Part shown: positions 1-8,337 of the stretch, one piece after another | Layout of the letters: every line of letters starts with the position of its first letter | Numbering within the stretch: position 1 is the stretch's first letter | Assembly (NCBI GenBank): GCA_903840265.1 | Contig: CAIMFH010000022.1 | Location: forward strand, 62,001-126,000 | Direction of reading: 5' to 3' | DNA: 64,000 bases | From: an uncultured Schlesneria sp. | GTDB taxonomy: Bacteria > Planctomycetota > Planctomycetia > Planctomycetales > Planctomycetaceae | Notes under the pieces: generated by a model | Told to the model about the DNA's origin: nothing | Databases searched by the model: none | Seen by the model: only the letters and a program-made list of their open reading frames with translations | Program-made: the position numbers and the translations under genes

Positions 1-793
1 ATTCGCCCCATTCGTGGGAGTTCACATCGTAAAGGTCGTACTTCATGCGGGTCTTGAATTCTTCCTCACTCCAGCCTTTCTTCTTGCCTAATTCCACCAG
101 GTATTTGTGGGGTTGCTTCCATGCGAAGAAGCTACCTCGCTTGGCAATACCAGCATCGATCCATTGAGCAATCCCCGCCGTGGTGCTCAGCAGCAAGAAT
201 GCTTCGTCTGGTGGCAGTTCGTCACCGCCGCTTGAAACGGTCTCGCCATCGCGAGGACCGCCGGTAAATCTAATTTTTAGTGCGATCGCATGATCTTGCG
301 AGAGTCGAATTGGTGTGGCCGCAGACTCATGATTTCGATGCTGAATGTGAAAGATTGCCAGCTTTTCAATTGCCGATGGAGGCAAGGAATTTTGCTCTTG
401 CATTCGCATTAGCAGATTCAGCAATCTCGACACTTGTTGGTTACTAACCACGTCTGATGCAAGTTTCGCCGCGCGATTCGCTAGCCTTGCCGCCTGTTGC
501 AACGAATTTTGAATCAAAAGTGATGGATCAAAAACCGCATCGCTTTTTTGCATATTGCAAGGAACGCATGCTGGCATCCAGTTGGCGAAAGAGTTGAGGT
601 CGAAGTCGGTCGGCCTGCCCAACAAAGCCAAAGCCCCTGCAAGCGCGACGGGATCTAGCAGCAGACTTTCCGGTATCAAGTGGTCGACTTGCATCGAATC
701 GAGATCAATCGGCTTGCGGCACAAATAGCACTTTTCACCATGAACCGTATATACGGCATACCGCTCCGAGGAACTGAAGTTGTACTTCGTCAT
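1..793 (-). CDS. HNH endonuclease, C-terminus beyond the window
   Basis: The minus-strand frame is open from the ATG at 793 to base 1, so the 3' end is missing. The first 80 residues form a compact HNH nuclease: CYLC zinc knuckle at 22-25, VDHLIPES at 36-43 with the catalytic histidine, Asn71, and PACVPCN at 74-80 closing the zinc site. About 185 further residues show no domain I recognise. The start overlaps the stop of the MltR-like gene by four bases (ATGA), so the two are probably translationally coupled. The family cleaves DNA. Whether it serves restriction, defence or another job cannot be told from the sequence. The HNH call is firm, the role is open. Confidence 0.85.
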   Translation of the reverse strand, partial: MTKYNFSSSERYAVYTVHGEKCYLCRKPIDLDSMQVDHLIPESLLLDPVALAGALALLGRPTDFDLNSFANWMPACVPCNMQKSDAVFDPSLLIQNSLQQAARLANRAAKLASDVVSNQQVSRLLNLLMRMQEQNSLPPSAIEKLAIFHIQHRNHESAATPIRLSQDHAIALKIRFTGGPRDGETVSSGGDELPPDEAFLLLSTTAGIAQWIDAGIAKRGSFFAWKQPHKYLVELGKKKGWSEEEFKTRMKYDLYDVNSHEWGE

Positions 794-1398
794 TGTGGAT
801 CAACATCGAATGCTGCCCCTGAGCTTGACTCGCCTTCATCGTCCACCACTCGCCCACCGATGCGGTGGAAATCACACACTACCGATGCGGACAGCGGCTT
901 CACGGTCAGCAATGCACATTCACAGTTAAAGATCGCTGTGAGTAGTGACTTGAAGACGGCGGCCGCAGGATTGTCGCGGGTAGCTAGTTCGTCATCACCA
1001 CCCGTGATTGCCCATGAAGGAGCTTTCGAAGCCAGTAACCGCAGATGCTCGATTCGCTCGATGTGCGGTGACTTCGATAGGTCCATGGGCTCTGTCGAAT
1101 GTGCTGCGTCGTTTCGAAGTTTCCGAAGCACCTGAAGAAAACTTTCAAAGTCTCGATCAATTAGTCCAAGACGCCACGCCAACAAGATCTTCGACGAGAA
1201 AGTGCCGAGGGGACGATCGTGACCAAATAGGTCGTCATTCCCTCCTCCTTGATGAGACATGCTCGCCTTCAGTAGCTGCGTAATCAGCTCATCCAGCTTT
1301 TGAGCTGCAACTATAATTAGAATTCGCGTGTCGGCGCCCTGGAGTTCCTCAATCCAATCTAGAACTCGGGACACGACATGAGGCGGAAATAGTTTCAA
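790..1398 (-). CDS. MltR-family (HEPN-like) protein
   Basis: This 202-residue helical protein matches the MltR (mannitol operon repressor-like) family: a block PLGTFSSK then AWRLGLID around residues 63-82, and LRKLRNDAAHS at 91-101. The RNDAAH at 95-100 is an R-x4-H motif like that of HEPN-fold proteins, many of which are RNases or nucleic-acid-associated partners. The start is a TTG at 1398 with weak ribosome-binding support, so the N-terminus is uncertain. It sits 18 bp after the zinc-ribbon gene and overlaps the HNH gene by ATGA, which suggests one transcript. Family membership is fairly secure. A toxin or defence role is inference. Confidence 0.75.
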   Translation of the reverse strand: MKLFPPHVVSRVLDWIEELQGADTRILIIVAAQKLDELITQLLKASMSHQGGGNDDLFGHDRPLGTFSSKILLAWRLGLIDRDFESFLQVLRKLRNDAAHSTEPMDLSKSPHIERIEHLRLLASKAPSWAITGGDDELATRDNPAAAVFKSLLTAIFNCECALLTVKPLSASVVCDFHRIGGRVVDDEGESSSGAAFDVDPQ

Positions 1399-1416
1399 GA
1401 TCGTTCTCGGTCTGGG

Positions 1417-1968
1417 TCAACGGATCGGTTCAAGCTTGTTCAGCATCTTCTGCGCCTGCTCTGCGGCTGGCGTGTCACCGTATTGTTCAATGATTTCCTT
1501 CAATCGCTTGCTGGCGGTTCGATCTTCGCCTCGATCGATGAACGGTTTCACGAGCTTTAGCTTTCGCTCTGCTTCGTGACTTCGCTGTTCGATGGCCGGA
1601 TCCGCTTTTGGCTCTTCGGTGGTGGCCGTTACTGGCGATTCTTGCGGTGCGACGACTTGCGCCACTGGTTCCTTCGCCTTTGGGATCGGCGTAGGTTGCT
1701 GTGGGGTCACATGTGGCACTTGGTTGATTGGTGGTGCAGGTGGTGCTGGCCGCGCTGCTACGAACATCGCCATGAACATCGGCCCGATGAGGCAAATCGC
1801 AACCGCGAAAACGGAGAGAACCGCTATAGCGCCCAAGCAGCCCATCAATGAAGTTGATTGAGGGCTCGTCATTGATGCACCACACGCCGGACACTTCAGA
1901 GAGAAGTTCCTCCCGCGCGGCAACCACGAATACCCACATTTCGAACAGACAGAAGTCGGTCGATCCAC
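1417..1968 (-). CDS. Zinc-ribbon, single-pass membrane protein
   Basis: I place the start at the GTG at 1968, which has AAGGG eight bases upstream. A TTG at 1974 is the alternative. The N-terminus is a zinc ribbon with CxxC pairs at about residues 8-11 and 26-29. A hydrophobic membrane segment follows at roughly 43-70, then a Pro/Ala/Glu-rich linker and a charged helical tail ending in a TPR-like stretch (about 135-180). The layout resembles planctomycete membrane proteins with a cytoplasmic zinc ribbon. No enzymatic motif is visible. It is probably the first gene of a run with the MltR-like and HNH genes. Function unknown. Confidence 0.65.
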   Translation of the reverse strand: MDRPTSVCSKCGYSWLPRGRNFSLKCPACGASMTSPQSTSLMGCLGAIAVLSVFAVAICLIGPMFMAMFVAARPAPPAPPINQVPHVTPQQPTPIPKAKEPVAQVVAPQESPVTATTEEPKADPAIEQRSHEAERKLKLVKPFIDRGEDRTASKRLKEIIEQYGDTPAAEQAQKMLNKLEPIR

Positions 1969-2254
1969 TGGCAAGGCCCTTTGTCAGTATTCAATCCGGT
2001 CCGTGGAAGTAAGCCCCCGGTTTGCAACCCATAAGTCTGCTACGGAATGATGCGACTTGCAATGATCGCAAATGCGGGATAGCCTCAAAATCATATGGTT
2101 TTCAAGCGCAAAGCCCGTTTCAACGATAGGTTCGACTCCAAGTGGAGGCACTTGAGTATTGCTGTGCCAGTAACGCGCGCCGAACGACAGCCCCCAACGT
2201 GGGTGTGACGTTTGGTGTGTTGGCTTTCTGGAGTCCTAAATAGGAGCATGAACG

Positions 2255-2533
2255 ATGATTGAAGCCCAAGTCGAACTACAGATCGACGCTCCCAAAGGGA
2301 AACAGTCCGCCCTCGCGGTGATGAACTTCGCCTGCGGTCCGATCCCAGGTGATGAGTTTTTCGTGGGGACGCATCCGGAAGAAGGGGTGATGGTCCAAGT
2401 CACTCACCGCTACTTCGACGAAGCCGGTGCGCTGCACCTGAACACCGAAGAGATCCAGCTCGACGATGCCGGGATGGAGTTCCTGGTGAAAGCTGGCTGG
2501 CATATCGAACCGGACGAAGGCCACGAGTCTTGA
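2255..2533 (+). CDS. Conserved hypothetical protein, 92 aa
   Basis: A small acidic protein with no signal peptide or membrane segment. The ATG at 2255 follows AGGAG by about nine bases. The segment FFVGTHPEEGVMVQVTHRYF looks like a beta-rich core. No family recognised. It is convergent with the SASA esterase gene, whose stop lies 45 bp away. The good ribosome-binding site and the lack of a better frame on the other strand support real coding. Confidence 0.6.
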   Translation: MIEAQVELQIDAPKGKQSALAVMNFACGPIPGDEFFVGTHPEEGVMVQVTHRYFDEAGALHLNTEEIQLDDAGMEFLVKAGWHIEPDEGHES

Positions 2534-2578
2534 CGTTGGCAAGTTGCCCGGCGCACTGACCACTCGACTCAGCGTAGA

Positions 2579-4249
2579 TCACTGCGACTCCAGATACTTT
2601 CTGGCGATGGTCTCCCCCAGCCACACAATGCCGCGGGTGTCGACGACGAGTTGTTTCTCCTGCTCCGGCAGGTTGAAGACCTTGATGTGAATCAGGTTCT
2701 CGTCCGAGGCGACAGCCTGATCCAGCTTGGCCGTCACATCAATGTTGTTGACTGACTTGTCATCAGTCGGAGGTTGCTGGCTCACATACCACCTCAGTTC
2801 TGGCCGCCCCAAATCTTTTCGACTCTGCTTCACCAGTGACATCAGCCGCTTCGGCGCTCCCTCGCGGAATGGTCCCCAGGACATATCGTTCTCGCCAAGG
2901 TGATAGAAGATTCCTGCCAGCTCAACCTGATTGCCCTTGGCCTCCAGTTCCTGGACGGATTTGCGAATGAACGCGATGAACGCCGGGAACAGGTTCCGCG
3001 ATTTTGCTTCGCTTCCCTCGGGCGTCCAGTCGATGATTTGTGATCCGCTGTGCGTGAACTTGGCGATCGCGATATTGGAGACACCGCTCTTCTCGAGTGT
3101 GGCCCCGAAACTCAACTCCGGGCCGAACGTGTCGTAGAACCCGGCTGGCCCCAGTGGCTCCCAGTCATCCGACACCTTGTAGCCTCCGCCGATGCTGTAT
3201 TTGTACGCGATCGTCTGATTGTCCTTCAGCAGTTCCGGTCCGACGTCCAATTTGGCAAGCTGCTGCACGAAGGCCCGCTCCCCTTCCATATTTCGATGCC
3301 CTGCCAGTACGAACAGCTTCACCGTTGAACCTTTGGCATAGGGCCAGCTCGTGAGTGGACGGGCTTCCGACTTCAATTGACCGATGTTTCGCAGGTACGC
3401 ATCGGCATAGTTGACCCCGTGCTCCAACTGCCCGAGCGTTCCATAGTGATAGTGCAGCCCGGCTCCGCCGCCAATTTCCACGCCGACATGCGAGGTGGGC
3501 ACGTACTGTGCGAGGGGATCGTTGTCCGCCACTTCCTTCTGGCCGAGGCTGATGGCGTACATCCGAGGTCGCAGGTCCATTCCCCAAATCGTCTTCGTGC
3601 AGAGTTCTCCGATATAGAACCGCAGCTCGGGTGCATTCAGGTCTCGCCGCCAACGGGCCAGAAAGTTTTTCAGGTTCCGACCATAGTTGTCCATGTACTT
3701 CTGATCGAACATGTCGTTCTCGCCCTGATGCCACATGAACCCTTCCAGCCGATATTTGATCCCTTGCTTCTCCAAGTCGGCTAGCGCATCTCGAATGACC
3801 TGCAGCGCCAAGGGGTACATCTTGAAGCCAATCGGTTCGTCTGGATTCCAGTCGCCACCGAGGTGCGTTCCTCCGGCCGCGATCTTGATGATCGCGACAG
3901 GAGCCGTGATGTTTTCGGTCAACTTGCGCGCGAAGCTCAGCTCTGGTCCAACCACGTTATCGACAGGTTGCAGATCCACCCAACCCTCGGAGATCCTCTT
4001 ATCTTCCCGGCCAAGACAATACAAGAAGCGGACACGGGCTTGTGGGGCCTCCAGCCCAGCAAACGGAGGGAACTGCTGAATATCCTGCACTTTCGAGTCA
4101 GAACCGACCATGTTGGACTGTCCGGCGAAGATGAAAACCCGCAGTGTTTTCTCATCCTCTGCTTGCAAGGGAGACAGTGCGAAACAGATGATGAACAACG
4201 CGATTGACGCCTGCTTGATGGCATCACGATTCAGACGGACACTTCTCAT
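2579..4249 (-). CDS. Secreted carbohydrate esterase with two SASA domains
   Basis: I use the ATG at 4249, which has AGGAGG ten bases upstream and gives a clean signal peptide (about residues 1-31). An upstream in-frame ATG at 4294 lacks this. The mature protein holds two sialate O-acetylesterase-like (SASA, SGNH fold) domains. The first, about residues 35-290, carries FAGQSNMVG and MWHQGENDM. The second, about 310-550, has VLAGHRNMEG in place of GQSNM, so the nucleophile serine is replaced, though YHLGENDMSW remains. Such proteins deacetylate polysaccharides outside the cytoplasm. One active and one degenerate domain is the simplest reading. Monocistronic. Confidence 0.85.
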   Translation of the reverse strand: MRSVRLNRDAIKQASIALFIICFALSPLQAEDEKTLRVFIFAGQSNMVGSDSKVQDIQQFPPFAGLEAPQARVRFLYCLGREDKRISEGWVDLQPVDNVVGPELSFARKLTENITAPVAIIKIAAGGTHLGGDWNPDEPIGFKMYPLALQVIRDALADLEKQGIKYRLEGFMWHQGENDMFDQKYMDNYGRNLKNFLARWRRDLNAPELRFYIGELCTKTIWGMDLRPRMYAISLGQKEVADNDPLAQYVPTSHVGVEIGGGAGLHYHYGTLGQLEHGVNYADAYLRNIGQLKSEARPLTSWPYAKGSTVKLFVLAGHRNMEGERAFVQQLAKLDVGPELLKDNQTIAYKYSIGGGYKVSDDWEPLGPAGFYDTFGPELSFGATLEKSGVSNIAIAKFTHSGSQIIDWTPEGSEAKSRNLFPAFIAFIRKSVQELEAKGNQVELAGIFYHLGENDMSWGPFREGAPKRLMSLVKQSRKDLGRPELRWYVSQQPPTDDKSVNNIDVTAKLDQAVASDENLIHIKVFNLPEQEKQLVVDTRGIVWLGETIARKYLESQ

Positions 4250-4438
4250 GATCAAATGACCTCCTCTTCGTTTCTTAGTGCAGGCAATTCTCAATTTGCA
4301 ATCACTTCTGTCCGTCCGACTTCAGCCTCCGCGACTCGCATGTCGCGAACTGTGCCTCTAGAATCCTGAGAGCCCCGTCTGTACGCGGCCAGTGCCGAAA
4401 TAGTAGAAATCCTATTCAATCGACGGATCGATTCGAGA

Positions 4439-5170
4439 ATGATAGATCTCCACTGCCATATCCTACCAGGCGTCGACGACGGACCGACATCGCTTGCCGA
4501 GAGTCTGAAGTTGGCCAGGTTCTGCGTCGCCGATGGTATCACCGTCATCACCGCCACGCCCCATTGTCATAGTTCGATCCACCTGCTGCGAGCCGACATC
4601 CTGCCGCATGTTGCGGCATTGAATCAGGAACTTCAATCCGCGGGTATCCCGCTCACCGTTTTGCCCGGTTCCGAAATCCAGGTCTTCGATTCGACAATCT
4701 ATCGCCGTGAATTTGAAGAGGACGTCTTCTGCCACCTGGGCGATCGCCACACCTTCACGCTAATGGAGTTCAGTTGGCAGGAAGCACTCTTCCCAGCGGA
4801 CTCGGTCGAACTCATCGAGTGGATTCGCGATCGCGGCATGACGCCAATCGTCGCTCATCCCGAACGCCATGTCTTCTTTCGCGAACAGCCCGCTCTCCTG
4901 CAACCACTCGTGGACGCCGGGGCGTGGATCCAGATCACAGTCGATTCGCTGTTAGGCAATTTCGGCCCTGAAGCAAAAGCCTTTGGAGAACAGTTTCTCA
5001 GAACTCACCGCGAAGCCATCCTGGCCACCGATTCTCACAACATGAAGCGCTGCTCTGGTCTCTCGCCTGGCTATGCCTGGGTCCAAAAACATCTCGGTTC
5101 AGATCGAGCCCGAGACTTAGCGGGGCGCGCAGATCAAGTGCGCATCAGCCTGCTGACGCCGCCCGTTTAA
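4439..5170 (+). CDS. CpsB/CapC-family tyrosine-protein phosphatase (PHP fold)
   Basis: This 243-residue protein has every metal-binding block of the CpsB/YwqE phosphatases: DLHCHILPGVDDG at residues 3-15, ATPHCH near 39-44, AHPERH near 139-144, and ATDSHN near 197-202. These enzymes are manganese-dependent PHP-fold phosphatases that dephosphorylate the tyrosine kinases controlling capsule or exopolysaccharide export. No partner kinase or capsule cluster is beside it. The ATG at 4439 has only a weak GAGA upstream. The nicotinamide phosphoribosyltransferase gene follows 28 bp downstream on the same strand, so co-transcription is possible though the functions are unrelated. Confidence 0.88.
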   Translation: MIDLHCHILPGVDDGPTSLAESLKLARFCVADGITVITATPHCHSSIHLLRADILPHVAALNQELQSAGIPLTVLPGSEIQVFDSTIYRREFEEDVFCHLGDRHTFTLMEFSWQEALFPADSVELIEWIRDRGMTPIVAHPERHVFFREQPALLQPLVDAGAWIQITVDSLLGNFGPEAKAFGEQFLRTHREAILATDSHNMKRCSGLSPGYAWVQKHLGSDRARDLAGRADQVRISLLTPPV

Positions 5171-5198
5171 TTCCATTCGTTAGGGAAGGAATCCCGAA

Positions 5199-6593
5199 AT
5201 GGATTGGCTCAATAACATCTGTTGGCTGACGGACAGCTACAAGGTCAGCCACTACAAGCAGTATCCCCCCGACACGAAGCAGGTGTATTCGTACTTTGAG
5301 TCGCGTTCAGGGTCCACTTATCCTGAGACCACCTTCTTCGGCCTGCAATACTGGCTCAAACAGTATCTGGTTGGCCCCGTCGTGACCCAGGACAAGATCA
5401 ACCAGGCCGAACGACTATTTAACGCTCATTTCTGCGGTCAGGTCTTCAATGGTGCGGGCTGGGAGTACATTCTCACCCACCACGGCGGGAGGCTCCCCGT
5501 CGAAATCAAGGCGGTCCCAGAAGGGACAGTCGTCGGTTCATCCAACGTCCTGATGACAGTGGAAAACACCGATCCCCATGCGTACTGGCTCACCAACTAC
5601 TTGGAATCGTTACTCGTCCAGGTCTGGTATCCGTCCACCGTCGCCACTCATTGCCGTGCGATGAAGAATATCATCCGCGACTCACTGGCCCAAACCGGCG
5701 ACATAGCCCTCGTCGACTTTAAACTGCATGACTTTGGCTTCCGTGGCGTAACGTGCCCGGAACAAGCGGCCCTCGGCGGTGCGGCCCACTTAGTCAACTT
5801 CCAGGGAACAGACAACATCGCTGCGATCGTCTTGGCCAACCAGTTCTATCATGAGCCCTGCGCCGGATTCTCAATTCCCGCGGCCGAGCACAGCACGATC
5901 ACGTCGTGGGGCCAGGAACACGAAGTCGACGCCTGCCGCAATATGTTGACGCAGTATCCAACCGGCCTCGTCGCCGTCGTCAGCGACAGCTACGACATCT
6001 TCAATTGCTGCACCAACATCTGGGGTGGAGTCCTCAAGAACGAAGTGCTCGCCCGAGATGGTGTCTTGATCGTGCGGCCGGATTCGGGTGATCCACCAAC
6101 CACCGTCGTCAAAGTCTTGAATCTCCTCGGCGAGAAATTCGCCTTCACGACCAACGCTAAGGGCTATCGAGTCCTGCACCCCAATGTCCGAGTCATCCAG
6201 GGCGACGGAATCGACATCCAGATGCTCAGCCTGATCCTGAACGCCATTGAACAGGCCAACTGGTCGGCCGACAACATCGCCTTCGGTTCCGGCGGCGGGT
6301 TGCTCCAGAAGCTGAACCGGGACACTCAGCGATTCGCGTTCAAGTGTTCTTCAGTGACCGTCGGCGACGAAGAGCGGGATGTGTTCAAGCAACCCATTAC
6401 AGACAGCAGCAAGAAATCCAAATCAGGCCGGTTCAAGCTGGTTTCTCGCAGCAACGAGCAAGGCACCGAGTTCGTGACAGTCCCCTCGACCGACGCTCGC
6501 CCTGACCAACTGCAATGTGTTTTCCGTAACGGCGAGTTGCTGATCGATCAGACTTTCGCCCAGATCCGAGAAGCAGCGATGCGCCAGCGATGA
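5199..6593 (+). CDS. nadV: Nicotinamide phosphoribosyltransferase
   Basis: At 464 residues this matches the NAMPT/NadV family. It opens with LTDSYKVSHYKQYP (about 9-22), has the central VRPDSGDP phosphate-binding motif near 288-295, and a C-terminal GSGGGLLQKLNRDTQRFAFK region. The enzyme joins nicotinamide to PRPP to make NMN, the salvage entry to NAD. The ATG at 5199 has AAGGAA seven bases upstream. Length and motifs fit NAMPT better than the nicotinate enzyme PncB. The previous gene ends 28 bp upstream. No other NAD gene is nearby. Confidence 0.9.
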   Translation: MDWLNNICWLTDSYKVSHYKQYPPDTKQVYSYFESRSGSTYPETTFFGLQYWLKQYLVGPVVTQDKINQAERLFNAHFCGQVFNGAGWEYILTHHGGRLPVEIKAVPEGTVVGSSNVLMTVENTDPHAYWLTNYLESLLVQVWYPSTVATHCRAMKNIIRDSLAQTGDIALVDFKLHDFGFRGVTCPEQAALGGAAHLVNFQGTDNIAAIVLANQFYHEPCAGFSIPAAEHSTITSWGQEHEVDACRNMLTQYPTGLVAVVSDSYDIFNCCTNIWGGVLKNEVLARDGVLIVRPDSGDPPTTVVKVLNLLGEKFAFTTNAKGYRVLHPNVRVIQGDGIDIQMLSLILNAIEQANWSADNIAFGSGGGLLQKLNRDTQRFAFKCSSVTVGDEERDVFKQPITDSSKKSKSGRFKLVSRSNEQGTEFVTVPSTDARPDQLQCVFRNGELLIDQTFAQIREAAMRQR

Positions 6594-6641
6594 GGACCAT
6601 TTGTTCCACTAACTAATCCTCTGAAAGCGGCGGAAGCATAC

Positions 6642-6860
6642 ATGACACAGTTCGTGAGGAGATATGGAGTGCGGATCGCAGTCGGCATTGTTGTCGCGGC
6701 AGGTTTGTAGGGGTCGATCGCCAGTTGGATTTCGTATCACCGGACGGGAACTCTTCTCCCGACTTTAGTATCGGACCAGACCCAAGTGAAGTTTATTTGG
6801 TCGCCAAACGCGTGCAGATGATTTATAAACCTCAGGAGCGCAATTCTTCGGCTTAGAGAA
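6642..6860 (+). pseudogene. Decayed paralogue of the leucine-rich protein at 7774
   Basis: From the ATG at 6642 the frame reads MTQFVRRYGVRIAVGIVVA, clearly related to the start of the gene at 7774 (MMHFLRRYGVRSTIGLVLL). A TAG at 6708-6710 falls where the intact copy has a tyrosine, after which the same frame continues with GSIASWISYHR, matching GSVSKFITYQR. Further on, similarity (SEVYLV against TDVYLG) moves to another frame, so there is also a frameshift. The leucine-rich part is missing. It is a 5' fragment of a duplicated gene and is almost certainly not functional. Confidence 0.65.
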
Positions 6861-6916
6861 CGGCTCTCTTGTCTCTCGTAACGATTGGAATCGACTTGAG
6901 CGTTGGAGCGTGACTG

Positions 6917-7345
6917 ATGAGTGAATTTTTCCATGGATGGAGAAGGAAAGTCGGGTGCGGGTCGCTCTTCATCGCCTGCCTGCTGATGGGAGCTCACTTA
7001 AGAAGCCAGGTCTATGCAGACAACTTGCGGTGCCGTTTGGCGCGAGGGAACGAACTATCGTTCACCAGCCAGCACAACATGTTTTACATAGGCTATCAGC
7101 GTGTCACGAAAACGGTGGGGATTCCTCCAGCAAGGCCCGCCTTCAGTTGGACGACACAACGATTTGACACATCAGCATCTCGGTGACAATTCACGCGCCT
7201 GGAACTAAATTACGGCGAATGGAGCCAAGGTGACGACTTCAATGACGAATCAGGTTGGTCACGCCGCTTGGCTGTTCCGTACCCAGTTTTGTCGCTCCCG
7301 TTAACCCTGCTCTCGGTCTATCTGATTCTCTTTTCGGGAAAGCGA
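6917..7345 (+). pseudogene. GWRRK-family small membrane protein, copy 1, in-frame TGA
   Basis: The ATG at 6917 (GGAG eight bases upstream) begins MSEFFHGWRRKVGCGSL, the N-terminus shared with the genes at 19103 and 19565. The family plan is a short basic N-terminus, a first membrane helix, a roughly 90-residue outer domain, a second helix, and a basic KPRKR-like end. Here a TGA at 7184-7186 interrupts the outer domain. The same frame continues without another stop through LPLTLLSVYLILFSGKR, the expected second helix, and then straight into copy 2. Either a nonsense mutation or readthrough of a leaky TGA-C context. Mutation is more likely. Confidence 0.65.
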
Positions 7346-7777
7346 TTCGCACTAAGTTTTCTTCAAGGTTGGCGACGAAAAGCTGGCTGCGTCTCGCTCG
7401 TGGCGACCTTGGTTCTTGCATCCGCCTGGATTGGAACTTGGTTCGGCAACAACCAGATCCACGTGATTGTCGAATCTTTCCGTCACACTTTCTCTTGGGC
7501 ACACGGTGAATTCGTTTGGACACGATACACGCAGGGAACCACAGGATTGTCCACCGCTTTCTGGTATTCGTGGCCGCTTCAGAAGGATTTTCCAGATCCG
7601 TTTGCGTATTCAGAGATTCGCAGCCGTTGGGACTGGGGCCAGTTCCAGTTCGCGCAAGGCCTCATCAACGGACGAGATCCGATAACCAGATGGGCAATTC
7701 CGTGCTGGGCAGCCGTCCTGCCACTCTGCCTGTTTACCGCATACCTGCTTCTCGGGAAACCACGGAAGCGAATATGA
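7268..7777 (+). CDS. GWRRK-family small membrane protein, copy 2, start codon lost
   Basis: The family hallmark FLQGWRRKAGC begins at about 7358, but where sister copies have ATG this copy has CTA. The only starts lie upstream inside the tail of copy 1, such as the TTG at 7268, giving 169 residues with an extra membrane helix at the front. The rest is intact: first helix after GWRRK, an outer domain rich in Trp and aromatic residues, and the final helix LPLCLFTAYLLLGKPRKR. Its stop overlaps the next gene by ATGA. Function of the family is unknown. Whether the fused frame is translated cannot be judged. Confidence 0.5.
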   Translation: MAVPYPVLSLPLTLLSVYLILFSGKRFALSFLQGWRRKAGCVSLVATLVLASAWIGTWFGNNQIHVIVESFRHTFSWAHGEFVWTRYTQGTTGLSTAFWYSWPLQKDFPDPFAYSEIRSRWDWGQFQFAQGLINGRDPITRWAIPCWAAVLPLCLFTAYLLLGKPRKRI

Positions 7778-8274
7778 TGCACTTTTTGAGACGGTACGGC
7801 GTGCGGAGCACAATCGGACTCGTACTGCTCGTATGTGTGTATGGCTCTGTGAGCAAGTTCATCACGTACCAGAGGGAACTGGCGATCTGCCTCAAGATCA
7901 GAACTCTCGGTGGGTATACTGGTATGGAATACAGGGGACCGGCCTGGATACCCGAGTCACTTCAAGCTGATCTAAAAGTATTCTGGAGCGTGACCGATGT
8001 TTACCTTGGCAATCATCTGCCACCGGACTTAGCACCATTGGGTATCATCGACAATTCACGTGTCGCTGATACGGAGATCAAAAACCTGCTCGGGCTGTCG
8101 GAGTTGGTGTCAGTAGACCTGAGCGGGGCACCGATCACGGATGCCGCAATCGAGGATCTTCGTCAGATGCGGAGCCTTGAAGAGATCGATCTGATGGACA
8201 CTCAAACCACACCCGCAGGTCGCGACCGGCTGCGAAAAGCGCTGCCGAATTGTAAGATCTCCCCGAGTCCCTAA
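7774..8274 (+). CDS. Membrane-anchored leucine-rich-repeat protein
   Basis: The start at 7774 is two consecutive ATGs and overlaps the stop of the preceding gene (ATGA). After a basic MMHFLRRYGVR comes one hydrophobic helix (about residues 12-28), then a linker. The C-terminal half has two leucine-rich units, LLGLSELVSVDLSGAPITD and DLRQMRSLEEIDLMDTQ. Planctomycetes carry many such short LRR proteins of unknown use. The protein is 166 residues. A decayed paralogue lies at 6642, on the other side of the two GWRRK copies. The ligand is unknown. Confidence 0.65.
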   Translation: MMHFLRRYGVRSTIGLVLLVCVYGSVSKFITYQRELAICLKIRTLGGYTGMEYRGPAWIPESLQADLKVFWSVTDVYLGNHLPPDLAPLGIIDNSRVADTEIKNLLGLSELVSVDLSGAPITDAAIEDLRQMRSLEEIDLMDTQTTPAGRDRLRKALPNCKISPSP

Positions 8275-8337
8275 TCATGGATGACCGTTCGCTCCATCCA
8301 GATTGAAACGACGAGGCTACCTGAAATCGGACGGAGT

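Noticed and set aside
2125-2150. tRNA- or tmRNA-like end (GGTTCGACTCC)
   Set aside because: The bases around it do not form the T-stem, and no acceptor or anticodon arm can be built upstream.
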